DNA of 10,919 nucleotides from Robbsia sp050955065 (GTDB taxonomy: Bacteria > Pseudomonadota > Gammaproteobacteria > Burkholderiales > Burkholderiaceae): positions 1 through 10,919 of the forward strand of contig JBPBQT010000212.1 of the NCBI GenBank assembly GCA_050955065.1. Direction: 5' to 3'. The position numbers and the translations under genes were made by a program. Shown piece after piece: positions 1 to 5,941 of the stretch. The first letter of the stretch is position 1; every line of letters starts with the position of its first letter. Under the pieces are notes generated by a model that did no database searches, was not told where the DNA came from, and was given only the letters and a program-made list of their open reading frames with translations.

Positions 1-426
1 GTTGACGGCGATGCCGGCGTCCCAGGACGCGGACGTCACCGTGTCGACGGCGTGGCGCACATCGTTCGCGGCGTTGTTGACCAGCACCGAGATCGGTCCC
101 TGGCTCGCGCGGATGCCGTCGATGGTGCGGCGCAGCGCGTCGATGTCGGTGAGATCGCAATGCGCGAAGACCGGCGTGTGGCGCACGTCCCCGAGACCGC
201 CAAGCAGGTCGGCCGCCGCGGCGTCGGCGATGTCGATGAAACCGACGCGCGCGCCCTGCCGCGCGAAATGCGTGACCAGCGATTCACCGATGCCGGTGGC
301 GCCGCCGGTGATCAGCACGGTGCGGTCGACGAGACTCGGGTACCGGCCGCCGTGCGTGGCGGCGGATGTGGCCGCGGAGGGGTTCGCTGACACGACCGAC
401 GGGCCGGCGGGGGGAGGCGAGGACAT
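1..426 (-). CDS. SDR family oxidoreductase, probable sugar (galactose-type) dehydrogenase, 3' end outside window
   Basis: Short-chain dehydrogenase/reductase; only the first 142 residues are in the window. After a Pro/Ala/Ser-rich tail of about 27 residues, the Rossmann fold starts with TVLITGGATGIGESL, the TGxxxGxG dinucleotide-binding motif. GFIDIAD follows at the end of the second strand; its acidic residues suggest NAD preference. CDLTD is the adenine-ring-binding Asp, and VLVNNAANDVRH carries the NNAG-type motif as NNAA. The catalytic Ser and YxxxK are off the window. The ATG is preceded by AAAGGAG six bases upstream. It is the fourth gene of the regulator-dgoK-dgoA operon. From that context it may oxidise D-galactose (or a related aldose) to the lactone that feeds the pathway; this is inference, and another sugar or polyol substrate is possible. 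The family call is firm, the substrate is not. Confidence 0.85.
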   Translation of the reverse strand, partial: MSSPPPAGPSVVSANPSAATSAATHGGRYPSLVDRTVLITGGATGIGESLVTHFARQGARVGFIDIADAAAADLLGGLGDVRHTPVFAHCDLTDIDALRRTIDGIRASQGPISVLVNNAANDVRHAVDTVTSASWDAGIAVN

Positions 427-432
427 GGAGGT

Positions 433-439
433 CTCCTTT
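433..439 (-). promoter_or_regulatory. Shine-Dalgarno site of the SDR gene
   Basis: On the minus strand AAAGGAG lies 6 bases before the ATG at 426. It is the only strong ribosome binding site among the four genes of this operon. It fits a gene that has a 32-bp gap behind dgoA and so cannot rely on overlap coupling as dgoK and dgoA can. Confidence 0.75.
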
Positions 440-458
440 GTTGTTATGGGCGTGACGC

Positions 459-1106
459 TTACAGCGCCTGGATGAACGCCGCGGCGTTCACGGCGACCTG
501 CCCGGCGGTGTCGCCGGGGCGATACAGCGCGGAGCCCAGGCCGAAGCCGCTCGCGCCGGCAGCGGTGAACGCCGCCATCGTCTCCGGCGTGATGCCGCCG
601 ACCGGCAGCAGCGCGACCGTGCGCGGGATCACCGCGCGCCATGCCTTGACGACCACCGGCCCGAGCTGTTCCGCGGGGAACATCTTCAGCACGTCCGCGC
701 CGGCGCGCAGGGCGGCGAACGCTTCGGTCGGCGTCGCGACGCCGGGCGCGCACGCGAGGCCCGCGCTCTTCGCCGCGCGGATCACGTCGGGGTCGCCGTG
801 CGGCATGACGATCAACGCGCCGCCGGCGGCCGCGACCTTGTCCACCAGCGTCGGGTCGAGCACGGTACCCGCGCCGACGCAGGCGTCGGCCGGCAACGCG
901 GCGACGATCGCGGCGATGCTGTCGAACGGCTGGGGCGAGTTCAGCGGCACCTCGATCACGCGAAAACCGGCCGTGTACAGCGCCTGCGCGACGGCGGCCG
1001 CGTCGGGCGGCGTGATGCCGCGCAGGATGGCGACGAGCGGGCAGACTTCGAGGCCGAGCTTGAGGCGTGGCTCGACCGCGGGGCGGGTCAGCAAGGAAGT
1101 GGGCAT
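459..1106 (-). CDS. dgoA: 2-dehydro-3-deoxy-6-phosphogalactonate aldolase
   Basis: Cleaves 2-keto-3-deoxy-6-phosphogalactonate to pyruvate and D-glyceraldehyde 3-phosphate, the last step of the De Ley-Doudoroff galactose/galactonate route; a cytoplasmic class I Schiff-base aldolase. The 215-residue product is close to the usual length of about 205. Family marks in order: PLVAILRG (23-30), VIEVPLNSP (50-58) with the catalytic Glu52, VGAGTVL (77-83), and VLKMFPAEQLGP (139-150) with the Schiff-base Lys141. PLNSP is typical of the galacto-type enzyme; KDPG aldolases (Eda) usually have a TLR-type sequence there. The ATG at 1106 was chosen because family homology begins about 20 residues later and the 23 codons before it overlap dgoK in another frame. 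No strong ribosome binding site is seen. The start overlaps the end of dgoK by 19 bp, which suggests translational coupling. Confidence 0.93.
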   Translation of the reverse strand: MPTSLLTRPAVEPRLKLGLEVCPLVAILRGITPPDAAAVAQALYTAGFRVIEVPLNSPQPFDSIAAIVAALPADACVGAGTVLDPTLVDKVAAAGGALIVMPHGDPDVIRAAKSAGLACAPGVATPTEAFAALRAGADVLKMFPAEQLGPVVVKAWRAVIPRTVALLPVGGITPETMAAFTAAGASGFGLGSALYRPGDTAGQVAVNAAAFIQAL

Positions 1107-2260
1107 GCCGGAGATCCGAAAGAAGTAAGCGGGGCCGCGTCCGGCATCAGGCCGGCGGCGGTCGCGATGTGCCACAGGCCCCGTTCGGCGGCATGCGGCG
1201 CGAGTCCGACGGCCTCGCAGCCGAAGCGGCTCAACGCCAGCCGGTAACGCGCGCAGAGCGCCGCGTCGCCGATCAGCGTGGGGGCCAGGCCGGCGAGCGT
1301 CCTGTCGGGCGCCATGTCGGGCGTCCTGCCGGGGGGGGCGGCCGCCAGGCCGAGGCGGGCGACGTCGTCCGTCTCGTTGGCGCGCAGTACCGCCGCCAGG
1401 CCGGCGAGTTCATGGCCGATCAGCAATCCTGACAGATAGTCGGGCTGCTGGTCCGCACGCAGTTCGCCCGCGAGACCGAGCGTGCGCGACGTGAAGATCG
1501 TCGACAGCATGCCCGCGTCCGACTGCCCGCGCGCGACGTCGACGCCGCGCAGGAAGGCGGCGGTGTCGGGCGTGGCGGGCGTCGTCATCGTGCGGCCGAG
1601 AATCGTGTGGGTCGACAGCGCATGGAAGACCTCGCCGGTCATGAAGGTCGCGAAATCGTCGATGCGCGCCGCGCGCACCAGCGCCCATTTCGCATGCGTG
1701 CCGGGCAGGCCGATCAGGCGCACCGCGGCGTCGTCCGGGCGCAGCGCGCCGACGATCTGCGTTTCCTCGCCGCGCATCACGTTGGGCAGGGCGCCGCGCC
1801 GGATCACGCCCGGCACGATGTGCAGGGCGGTGCCCCGCGCCGTCGCGACCCGGCCGAGGCCGGCGGCGAGTTGCCCGGCGCCGGCGGGCCGTTCGACATA
1901 AGGCACCTCGCGCCAGCCCTGCGCGCTGCCGATCATGCCGCAGGCGAGCAGGGGCAGGTCCGGCCGTGCGTCGCGCCAGTCGCCACAGGCGAGATCGAGC
2001 GCGCGGTCGAACGCGGTTTCGGCCGCATCGGCGGTCGGCGTGGCCGGAGGCGGCAGGCGCATGATGCCGTATTCCAGCGCGCGTTCGGCGAGCGTATGGC
2101 CGTGCCGGTCGAAAAGATAGGCGCGCAGCGACGAGGTGCCCCAGTCGAGGCCGATCAGCACCGCGTCGTTGACGGCGGGCGGGGAAGGATCGCGCGGGGT
2201 AGCCGTTGCCGCGATGCCTTCCTGCGCCGACGCACGCGGCATGTCGACAGGGCCGCTCAT
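1088..2260 (-). CDS. dgoK: 2-dehydro-3-deoxygalactonokinase
   Basis: Phosphorylates 2-keto-3-deoxygalactonate at C6 with ATP, giving the substrate of the downstream aldolase. The 390-residue product belongs to the DgoK kinase family of the actin/hexokinase/Hsp70 fold. The phosphate-1 loop is LIGLDWGTSSLRAYLFD (35-51). CGMIGSAQGW (107-116), RRGALPNVMRGEETQIVG (154-171) and LPGTHAKW (184-191) are further family blocks. The protein is longer than E. coli DgoK (about 290). The excess is a hydrophilic N-terminal tail of about 30 residues and a stretch around 325-345 rich in Ala, Pro and Asp. The ATG at 2260 shares ATGA with the stop of the IclR gene, a classic coupled start. The frame stays open further upstream, but only as a shadow of the regulator. 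MSGPVDM also offers a second ATG six codons on. Confidence 0.92.
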   Translation of the reverse strand: MSGPVDMPRASAQEGIAATATPRDPSPPAVNDAVLIGLDWGTSSLRAYLFDRHGHTLAERALEYGIMRLPPPATPTADAAETAFDRALDLACGDWRDARPDLPLLACGMIGSAQGWREVPYVERPAGAGQLAAGLGRVATARGTALHIVPGVIRRGALPNVMRGEETQIVGALRPDDAAVRLIGLPGTHAKWALVRAARIDDFATFMTGEVFHALSTHTILGRTMTTPATPDTAAFLRGVDVARGQSDAGMLSTIFTSRTLGLAGELRADQQPDYLSGLLIGHELAGLAAVLRANETDDVARLGLAAAPPGRTPDMAPDRTLAGLAPTLIGDAALCARYRLALSRFGCEAVGLAPHAAERGLWHIATAAGLMPDAAPLTSFGSPACPLPC

Positions 2261-3213
2261 CGTGGTATCGCCCGGTCGCCGGCGGGCATGCGCCAGCCGA
2301 GTTCCTCGGAGATCGCCCAGCCATGCTGCCGGACCACCGGAATCAACTCCTCCATGCGCTCCGGCGGCATGTAGTGCACGGTGCTTGCGACGCTGATCGC
2401 CGCGACGATCCGGCCCGAGGCGTCCCGCACCGGCGCGGCCACGCAGCAGATCGTCGGTTCGTTGTCTTCGATGTCGAGCGCGCAGCCCTGCGCGGCGTAC
2501 TGCGCCATGCGCTGCGCGAAGGCGCCGGCGTCGGGCTGCGCGATATCGCCGACGTTGTCGGTCTCGTCCACGTTCCGGAGAGACGATTCCCTCGGGAGCA
2601 GTGCTTCGGGAGGCCTCTCCCGGGGCGTCCCGATAGCGCCGCTCACGCCGGTGATCGTCCGCAGGTGTGCCCATTCTTCCGGCGTCAGATCGAGCATCAG
2701 CGCGCGGCCGATGCCGGTGGTCGCCAGCGGCATCCGGTGGCCGATGCGCGAGCGCATTTCCAGCCCGCGCGTACCGGCGATCTTGTGGATGTAGAGCACG
2801 TCGTTGCCATCGCGCACGCCCAGATGCACCGTGTCGTGCGTCGCCGCAGCCAGCGCCTGCAGATGCGGCAGCGCCGCGGCGGTCAGCGGCATCTGCTCGA
2901 GCGCGGCGGCGCCGAGTTCGATCAGCCGCGGTCCGAGCGTGATGCCGGCGGGGCCGAGCCGCAGGTACCGCGCGTGCACCAGACTCGACACCAGCCGGTG
3001 CGTGGTGCTGCGCGTCGTACCCAGCAAGGCGCCGAGGGTCTTGAGATCATGCGCGCCCGCGGCGCTGGCTTCGAGAATCGCGAGACCACGCAACAACGTC
3101 TGCGTGCCCGCCTGCAACCGGGCGGTGTCGAGCACCGCCGGCGTGCCCGCCGGCATCGCGGTGCGGCTCCGGGAAGAGGACGCCTCGGCGAGTAAGGCGG
3201 ACGTGCTGGGCAT
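2257..3213 (-). CDS. IclR family transcriptional regulator of the galactonate operon
   Basis: 318-residue IclR-type regulator. An N-terminal winged helix-turn-helix spans about residues 37-95; the HTH reads LKTLGALLGTTRSTTHRLVS (57-76). The effector-binding domain runs from about 110 to 310, with HLGVRDGNDVLYIHK and the signature CVAAPVRDASGRIVAAISVA (257-276). First gene of the dgo operon, overlapping dgoK by 4 bp. It probably senses a pathway intermediate such as galactonate or its dehydrated form and controls its own operon, but effector and sign of control are unknown. E. coli uses a GntR-type DgoR for the same pathway. A stretch at about 190-228, rich in Pro, Glu, Arg and Asp, looks like an insertion relative to typical family members. 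The start is uncertain: ATG at 3213 has GGAG 12 bases upstream; ATG at 3156 (Met20) would also keep the whole HTH domain. Confidence 0.9.
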   Translation of the reverse strand: MPSTSALLAEASSSRSRTAMPAGTPAVLDTARLQAGTQTLLRGLAILEASAAGAHDLKTLGALLGTTRSTTHRLVSSLVHARYLRLGPAGITLGPRLIELGAAALEQMPLTAAALPHLQALAAATHDTVHLGVRDGNDVLYIHKIAGTRGLEMRSRIGHRMPLATTGIGRALMLDLTPEEWAHLRTITGVSGAIGTPRERPPEALLPRESSLRNVDETDNVGDIAQPDAGAFAQRMAQYAAQGCALDIEDNEPTICCVAAPVRDASGRIVAAISVASTVHYMPPERMEELIPVVRQHGWAISEELGWRMPAGDRAIPR

Positions 3214-3227
3214 TGTCAGGAATGTCT

Positions 3228-3266
3228 CCGATCATTATGGCCGCAATTTTAGGCACAGCTGATCGG
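3228..3266. promoter_or_regulatory. Inverted repeat CCGATCA...TGATCGG spanning the -10 box
   Basis: Perfect 7-bp arms at 3228-3234 and 3260-3266, centres 32 bp apart, about three helical turns. They lie just downstream of the proposed start point and inside the -35/-10 spacer. The placement would suit a repressor bridging two half-sites on one face of the DNA. Candidate operator only. Confidence 0.35.
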
Positions 3267-3275
3267 TGTTGACAA
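3246..3275 (-). promoter_or_regulatory. Candidate sigma70 promoter of the iclR-dgoK-dgoA-SDR operon
   Basis: Read on the minus strand, TTGTCA (3275-3270, 5 of 6 to consensus) is followed after 18 bases by TAAAAT (3251-3246, 5 of 6). Transcription would start near 3239, giving a leader of about 26 bases before the ATG at 3213. The segment is clearly more AT-rich than its surroundings. No other good promoter was seen between this point and the end of the operon. Confidence 0.55.
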
Positions 3276-3287
3276 TATGTGAAAACC

Positions 3288-3306
3288 CCTCCCATATTAT
3301 GGGAGG
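3288..3306. promoter_or_regulatory. 19-bp perfect palindrome, candidate IclR operator or waaC terminator
   Basis: CCTCCCATATTATGGGAGG has 9-bp arms around one central base. It is centred about 58 bp upstream of the proposed start of the iclR operon, a usual place for an IclR-family site. It could also act at the RNA level. On the minus strand, downstream of the waaC-like gene (stop at 3419), it forms an 8-bp stem with a 3-base loop followed by GGTTTTC, a weak intrinsic-terminator shape. The two roles do not exclude each other. The GC-rich arms around an AT core and the short T run make me favour an operator. Confidence 0.5.
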
Positions 3307-3418
3307 ATGGCGGGTCCGGACGATGCGCGTTCCGAATGGGCGGTTCGGGCGCGCGGGTCGATGACGCGCATGGGCGGCGCGGACTGGCGTAGCGAAGGAC
3401 GCGCGGCCGGGTGCGAGG

Positions 3419-4423
3419 CTACCGTGCCGGAGAGACTGCGGCGGTGGGGCCGCCGGTTCCCGCCATGACTTCGCGGGCAGCGTCCAGAACCTCTTCGGGC
3501 GTCGGGCACTGGTCCGGGCCGCCCAGCGACAGGGATGCGCCGGGCTGGTTGATGCCGAAGTGGTTGCGTGACGTTGCCGTGAAGATCATCACCGATGGCC
3601 GACGAAACGCATGGGAGAGATGGGTCAGGCCCGTATCCACCCCGATCACCAATACGGCGCTGGCAATGACGCGCGCGCATTCCGGCAGCGTCATGCGCGG
3701 CAGCACCGTCGCCCCGGGCAGTTCGGCGGCGATGGCGCGCGCCCGGGCGTGTTCGTTTTCCGAACTCCAGGGCAATGCCACCGCAATGCCTTCGCGGGCC
3801 AGCGCCTGGCCCGTCGCCACCCAATGCGCGACCGGCCAGTTCTTTTCATCCTTCGACGCACCGTGCAGGAAGAGCGCGGTGCGCGGGGGCAAATCCGGCA
3901 CCGCGTCGGCGCTGGTGGCGGCCGGTACGGCGAGGCCGAAATCGGGCGTGGGTTCGAGCGTGTAGCCCAGCGCGTTCGCGACGCTGGCCCGCATGCCCTG
4001 AACCGCGCCGACGCCCGTCGGCCGGTGCATCCGATGACTGTAGGCGAAGCCCGCGCCGCTTTCTCCCAGCGCCTGGCGTTCATAGCCGTAACGTCGCCCG
4101 GCCCGGGCCAGGAAGGCCACGATGGCGCTTTTGTAGGCGCCGTGGATGTCGAGCACCGCATCGTAGCGGTGCGTGCGCAGCGCCTGCACCGAGTGCAGGA
4201 TCGCCATGGCGCCCGCACGGTTTCGCAACCGTTTGAACTGGCGCAGCGGCGCGCTGAAGACGCGCGATACCCCGGGGTTCCAGCCAGGGATCTCGGCGAA
4301 CGCCGCATCGGTCGCCCAATCGATCACGACGCCGGGAAAGGCGCGTCGCAGATCCGCCACGACGGGCTGCGCGAGAACGACATCGCCCAGCGAGGTGATC
4401 TTGACTATCAATATGCGCTTCAT
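3419..4423 (-). CDS. waaC: Glycosyltransferase family 9, lipopolysaccharide heptosyltransferase I-like
   Basis: 334-residue GT9 enzyme (family length about 320-350) that, by similarity, adds the first L-glycero-D-manno-heptose from ADP-heptose to Kdo in the LPS inner core, at the cytoplasmic face of the inner membrane. The N-terminal acceptor domain starts with MKRILIVKITSLGDVVLAQP, with the catalytic base at Asp14. DWATDAAFAEIPGWNPGVSRV (35-55) and DIHGAYKSA (92-100) match the WaaC subgroup. Residues matching the WaaC donor site are Lys194 in SKDEKNWP, Glu222 in SSENEHARA, and Asp263 in GVDTGLTHLS (261-270). After that the sequence (TSRNHFGINQPG) is less WaaC-like, so it could be a diverged paralogue acting on another heptose. 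The ATG at 4423 precedes the motif directly; no strong ribosome binding site. No waaA or other LPS gene is beside it in the window. Confidence 0.82.
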   Translation of the reverse strand: MKRILIVKITSLGDVVLAQPVVADLRRAFPGVVIDWATDAAFAEIPGWNPGVSRVFSAPLRQFKRLRNRAGAMAILHSVQALRTHRYDAVLDIHGAYKSAIVAFLARAGRRYGYERQALGESGAGFAYSHRMHRPTGVGAVQGMRASVANALGYTLEPTPDFGLAVPAATSADAVPDLPPRTALFLHGASKDEKNWPVAHWVATGQALAREGIAVALPWSSENEHARARAIAAELPGATVLPRMTLPECARVIASAVLVIGVDTGLTHLSHAFRRPSVMIFTATSRNHFGINQPGASLSLGGPDQCPTPEEVLDAAREVMAGTGGPTAAVSPAR

Positions 4424-4739
4424 CGTTGTCCGGTCGTGCGTGGTTCGGCCGCGTCGCGGATGCGTCGAAACACTTCCGGCTAAACTCCGTGGTTGATTGC
4501 AACAATTTGCGGTCGCAAGCTTAACACCGACTCACCAGGCGTGGCACGATCGCAGTAGCACGACTCGCCGGGAATGCACTACCATGACGGCTCTGTCATC
4601 CTGCCCGCTGGCGCGATCCAGGTGGCCGCGATCCTCCTCGCCGGTTTCTTCGCGAGGGAGGATTTCGCGGGACTTGCGCCAGCTCGCGCCGGCCTGTGGC
4701 CAGCGCCTCTTTCCACCTGTCTGAAGGACCTGTCGCCCC
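4424..4739. other. Divergent intergenic region between waaC-like gene and PRC-barrel lipoprotein gene
   Basis: 316 bp with no credible gene; a 75-codon frame at 4497-4724 has no recognisable family and an Arg/Ser/Pro-rich composition typical of a chance frame. The part near 4480-4530 is the most AT-rich and contains TTGCG-GT-CGCAA (4508-4519), a 5-bp-arm inverted repeat. Both promoters should lie here, but I found no -35/-10 pair good enough to call on either strand. The right half carries the hairpin at 4631-4663. Confidence 0.6.
4631..4663 (+). other. Stem-loop in the leader of the PRC-barrel gene
   Basis: ATCCTCCTCGC (4631-4641) pairs with GCGAGGGAGGAT (4652-4663) with one bulged base, leaving a 10-base loop. 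In RNA read rightward the stem is followed by TTT and then GC-rich sequence, so termination would be weak. It sits 76 bp before the ATG at 4740. It could be an mRNA-leader structure or a protein-binding inverted repeat. Confidence 0.45.
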
Positions 4740-5930
4740 ATGAGGACGAGTTGCCCGATCCCGACAGCGATCACCGGCCCGATCGGCCTTCGCTCCGGCG
4801 TTCGCTTCGCGGCGCACCCGCAGGCGCTTTGTGTTCGTGCCGCGCATGCCGTCTCCGGCTTCGCATGGTGGTCCGCCTCGTGGTGGCTGCTGGCGGCGCT
4901 GTGCGCGCTGGCGCTGCTGGGCGGCTGCGCCACCACGCTTTCGCCGGGAAGCGCGTCGATCGTCGACGCCGTCGTCGTGCCGGCGATTCCGCCGCCCGAA
5001 GCGCCGCCCGTGGCCTGCCTGCCCGTGCCGGACATGCCGCCGCCGCCGATGGCGCGACTCTCGAGCGGTGCCGTCGCGCACAAGCCGGTGCCGCGACCGG
5101 TGCATCGGGCGCGTCCGACGCGCCGCGTCGATGACGACGACGCCAAGCCCGCGCCCGAGGAAGTGCCCGCGCCTCCGTCGGCGCCGGCACCGCTGGTGAT
5201 CGTGCGCGACCTGCCGCGCGGCCAGTTCCGCGGGCTGCTGGACGCCGAGGTGCAGCGTGGCGCCAACGTCGTCGGGCGGGCGGTCGACGCCGTTGCCGAC
5301 GCGCACGGCCAACCTCGTCAGATCGTCATCAACCTGGCCGGATTCATGGGGGTCGGCGACCGCAAGGTCAGCCTGTCGTGGGATGCGTTCCGGTTCAACA
5401 CCGTCGTCGGCAAGCCGTTATTGCTGCTCAAGTCGAATACCATCGACCCGGTGGCCAGCGCGCCGGCCTCCGGCGGCAGTCCCGTGCCGCCCGCGGGCGG
5501 GATGAACCTGATGGACAGCGCGGTGAGCATGCGCGATGGCGCCGCCGCGGGCCGGGTGGTCGACGTGCTGGTGGATGCCGACGGGCATGCGCGTGCCGTG
5601 GTGCTGGATGTCAGCACCTCGCTGATTCACGAAAAACTGCTGATCGCGGCCGACTGGTCGGCGCTGCACGTGGTTTCCAAGGGCGCGACGGTGCGTCTCG
5701 AGACGGATCTCGACGCGCGCCAGCTCGAGGCGTCGCCGCGCTATGAACCCGGTCAGGCCGCGCATATCGTGACGCCGGCGAGCGGCGCGGCATCGGGCAC
5801 ATCATCGGCTGCGTCTGCCACATCGACTGCACCGGCTCCAACGGCTTCACCGGCGGCAACGGCACGTCCAGCGTCAGCCGCCGCTACAGCATCAGCGTCG
5901 GCGGTCTCCGCCGCACGCGCATCAAAATAG
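4740..5930 (+). CDS. Predicted lipoprotein with two PRC-barrel-like domains
   Basis: 396 residues. A hydrophobic segment at about 41-62 ends in LLGGC, a lipobox with Cys63 as the lipidated residue, so the protein is probably membrane-anchored and periplasmic. The 40 residues before the segment are an unusually long n-region, but no ATG, GTG or TTG codon lies between to give a shorter start. AAGGA stands about 11 bases upstream of the ATG. Residues 80-152 are Pro-rich and probably extended. PRC-barrel-like domains follow at about 160-232 (RGQFRGLLDAEV...GRAVDAVADAHGQ) and 256-325 (NLMDSAVSMRD...GRVVDVLVDADGH), each with the hallmark strand-turn-strand of a 'modify link' barrel. The C-terminal 50 residues are almost only Ala, Ser, Thr and Pro. 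Role unknown; PRC barrels mediate protein or cofactor contacts. The MFS gene begins 11 bp downstream. Confidence 0.8.
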   Translation: MRTSCPIPTAITGPIGLRSGVRFAAHPQALCVRAAHAVSGFAWWSASWWLLAALCALALLGGCATTLSPGSASIVDAVVVPAIPPPEAPPVACLPVPDMPPPPMARLSSGAVAHKPVPRPVHRARPTRRVDDDDAKPAPEEVPAPPSAPAPLVIVRDLPRGQFRGLLDAEVQRGANVVGRAVDAVADAHGQPRQIVINLAGFMGVGDRKVSLSWDAFRFNTVVGKPLLLLKSNTIDPVASAPASGGSPVPPAGGMNLMDSAVSMRDGAAAGRVVDVLVDADGHARAVVLDVSTSLIHEKLLIAADWSALHVVSKGATVRLETDLDARQLEASPRYEPGQAAHIVTPASGAASGTSSAASATSTAPAPTASPAATARPASAAATASASAVSAARASK

Positions 5931-5941
5931 CGACCGCGTTC

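Noticed and set aside
472..1128. Plus-strand 218-codon frame opposite dgoA
   Set aside because: No family features; dgoA on the other strand has full-length aldolase motifs with catalytic residues.
2261..2674. N-terminal extension of DgoK to 528 residues
   Set aside because: The extra part is a shadow of the IclR gene; the ATG at 2260 in the ATGA overlap leads directly into the kinase domain.
3269..3298. Plus-strand promoter TTGACA, 18 bp, CATATT
   Set aside because: The -35 is perfect, but the -10 is only 4 of 6 and falls in the palindrome, and no plus-strand gene follows for over 1.4 kb. The same bases are better explained by the minus-strand promoter and operator; an antisense transcript cannot be fully excluded.
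4497..4724. 75-codon plus-strand frame in the divergent intergenic region
   Set aside because: Arg/Ser/Pro-rich, no recognisable domain and no ribosome binding site; it also contains the hairpin at 4631-4663.
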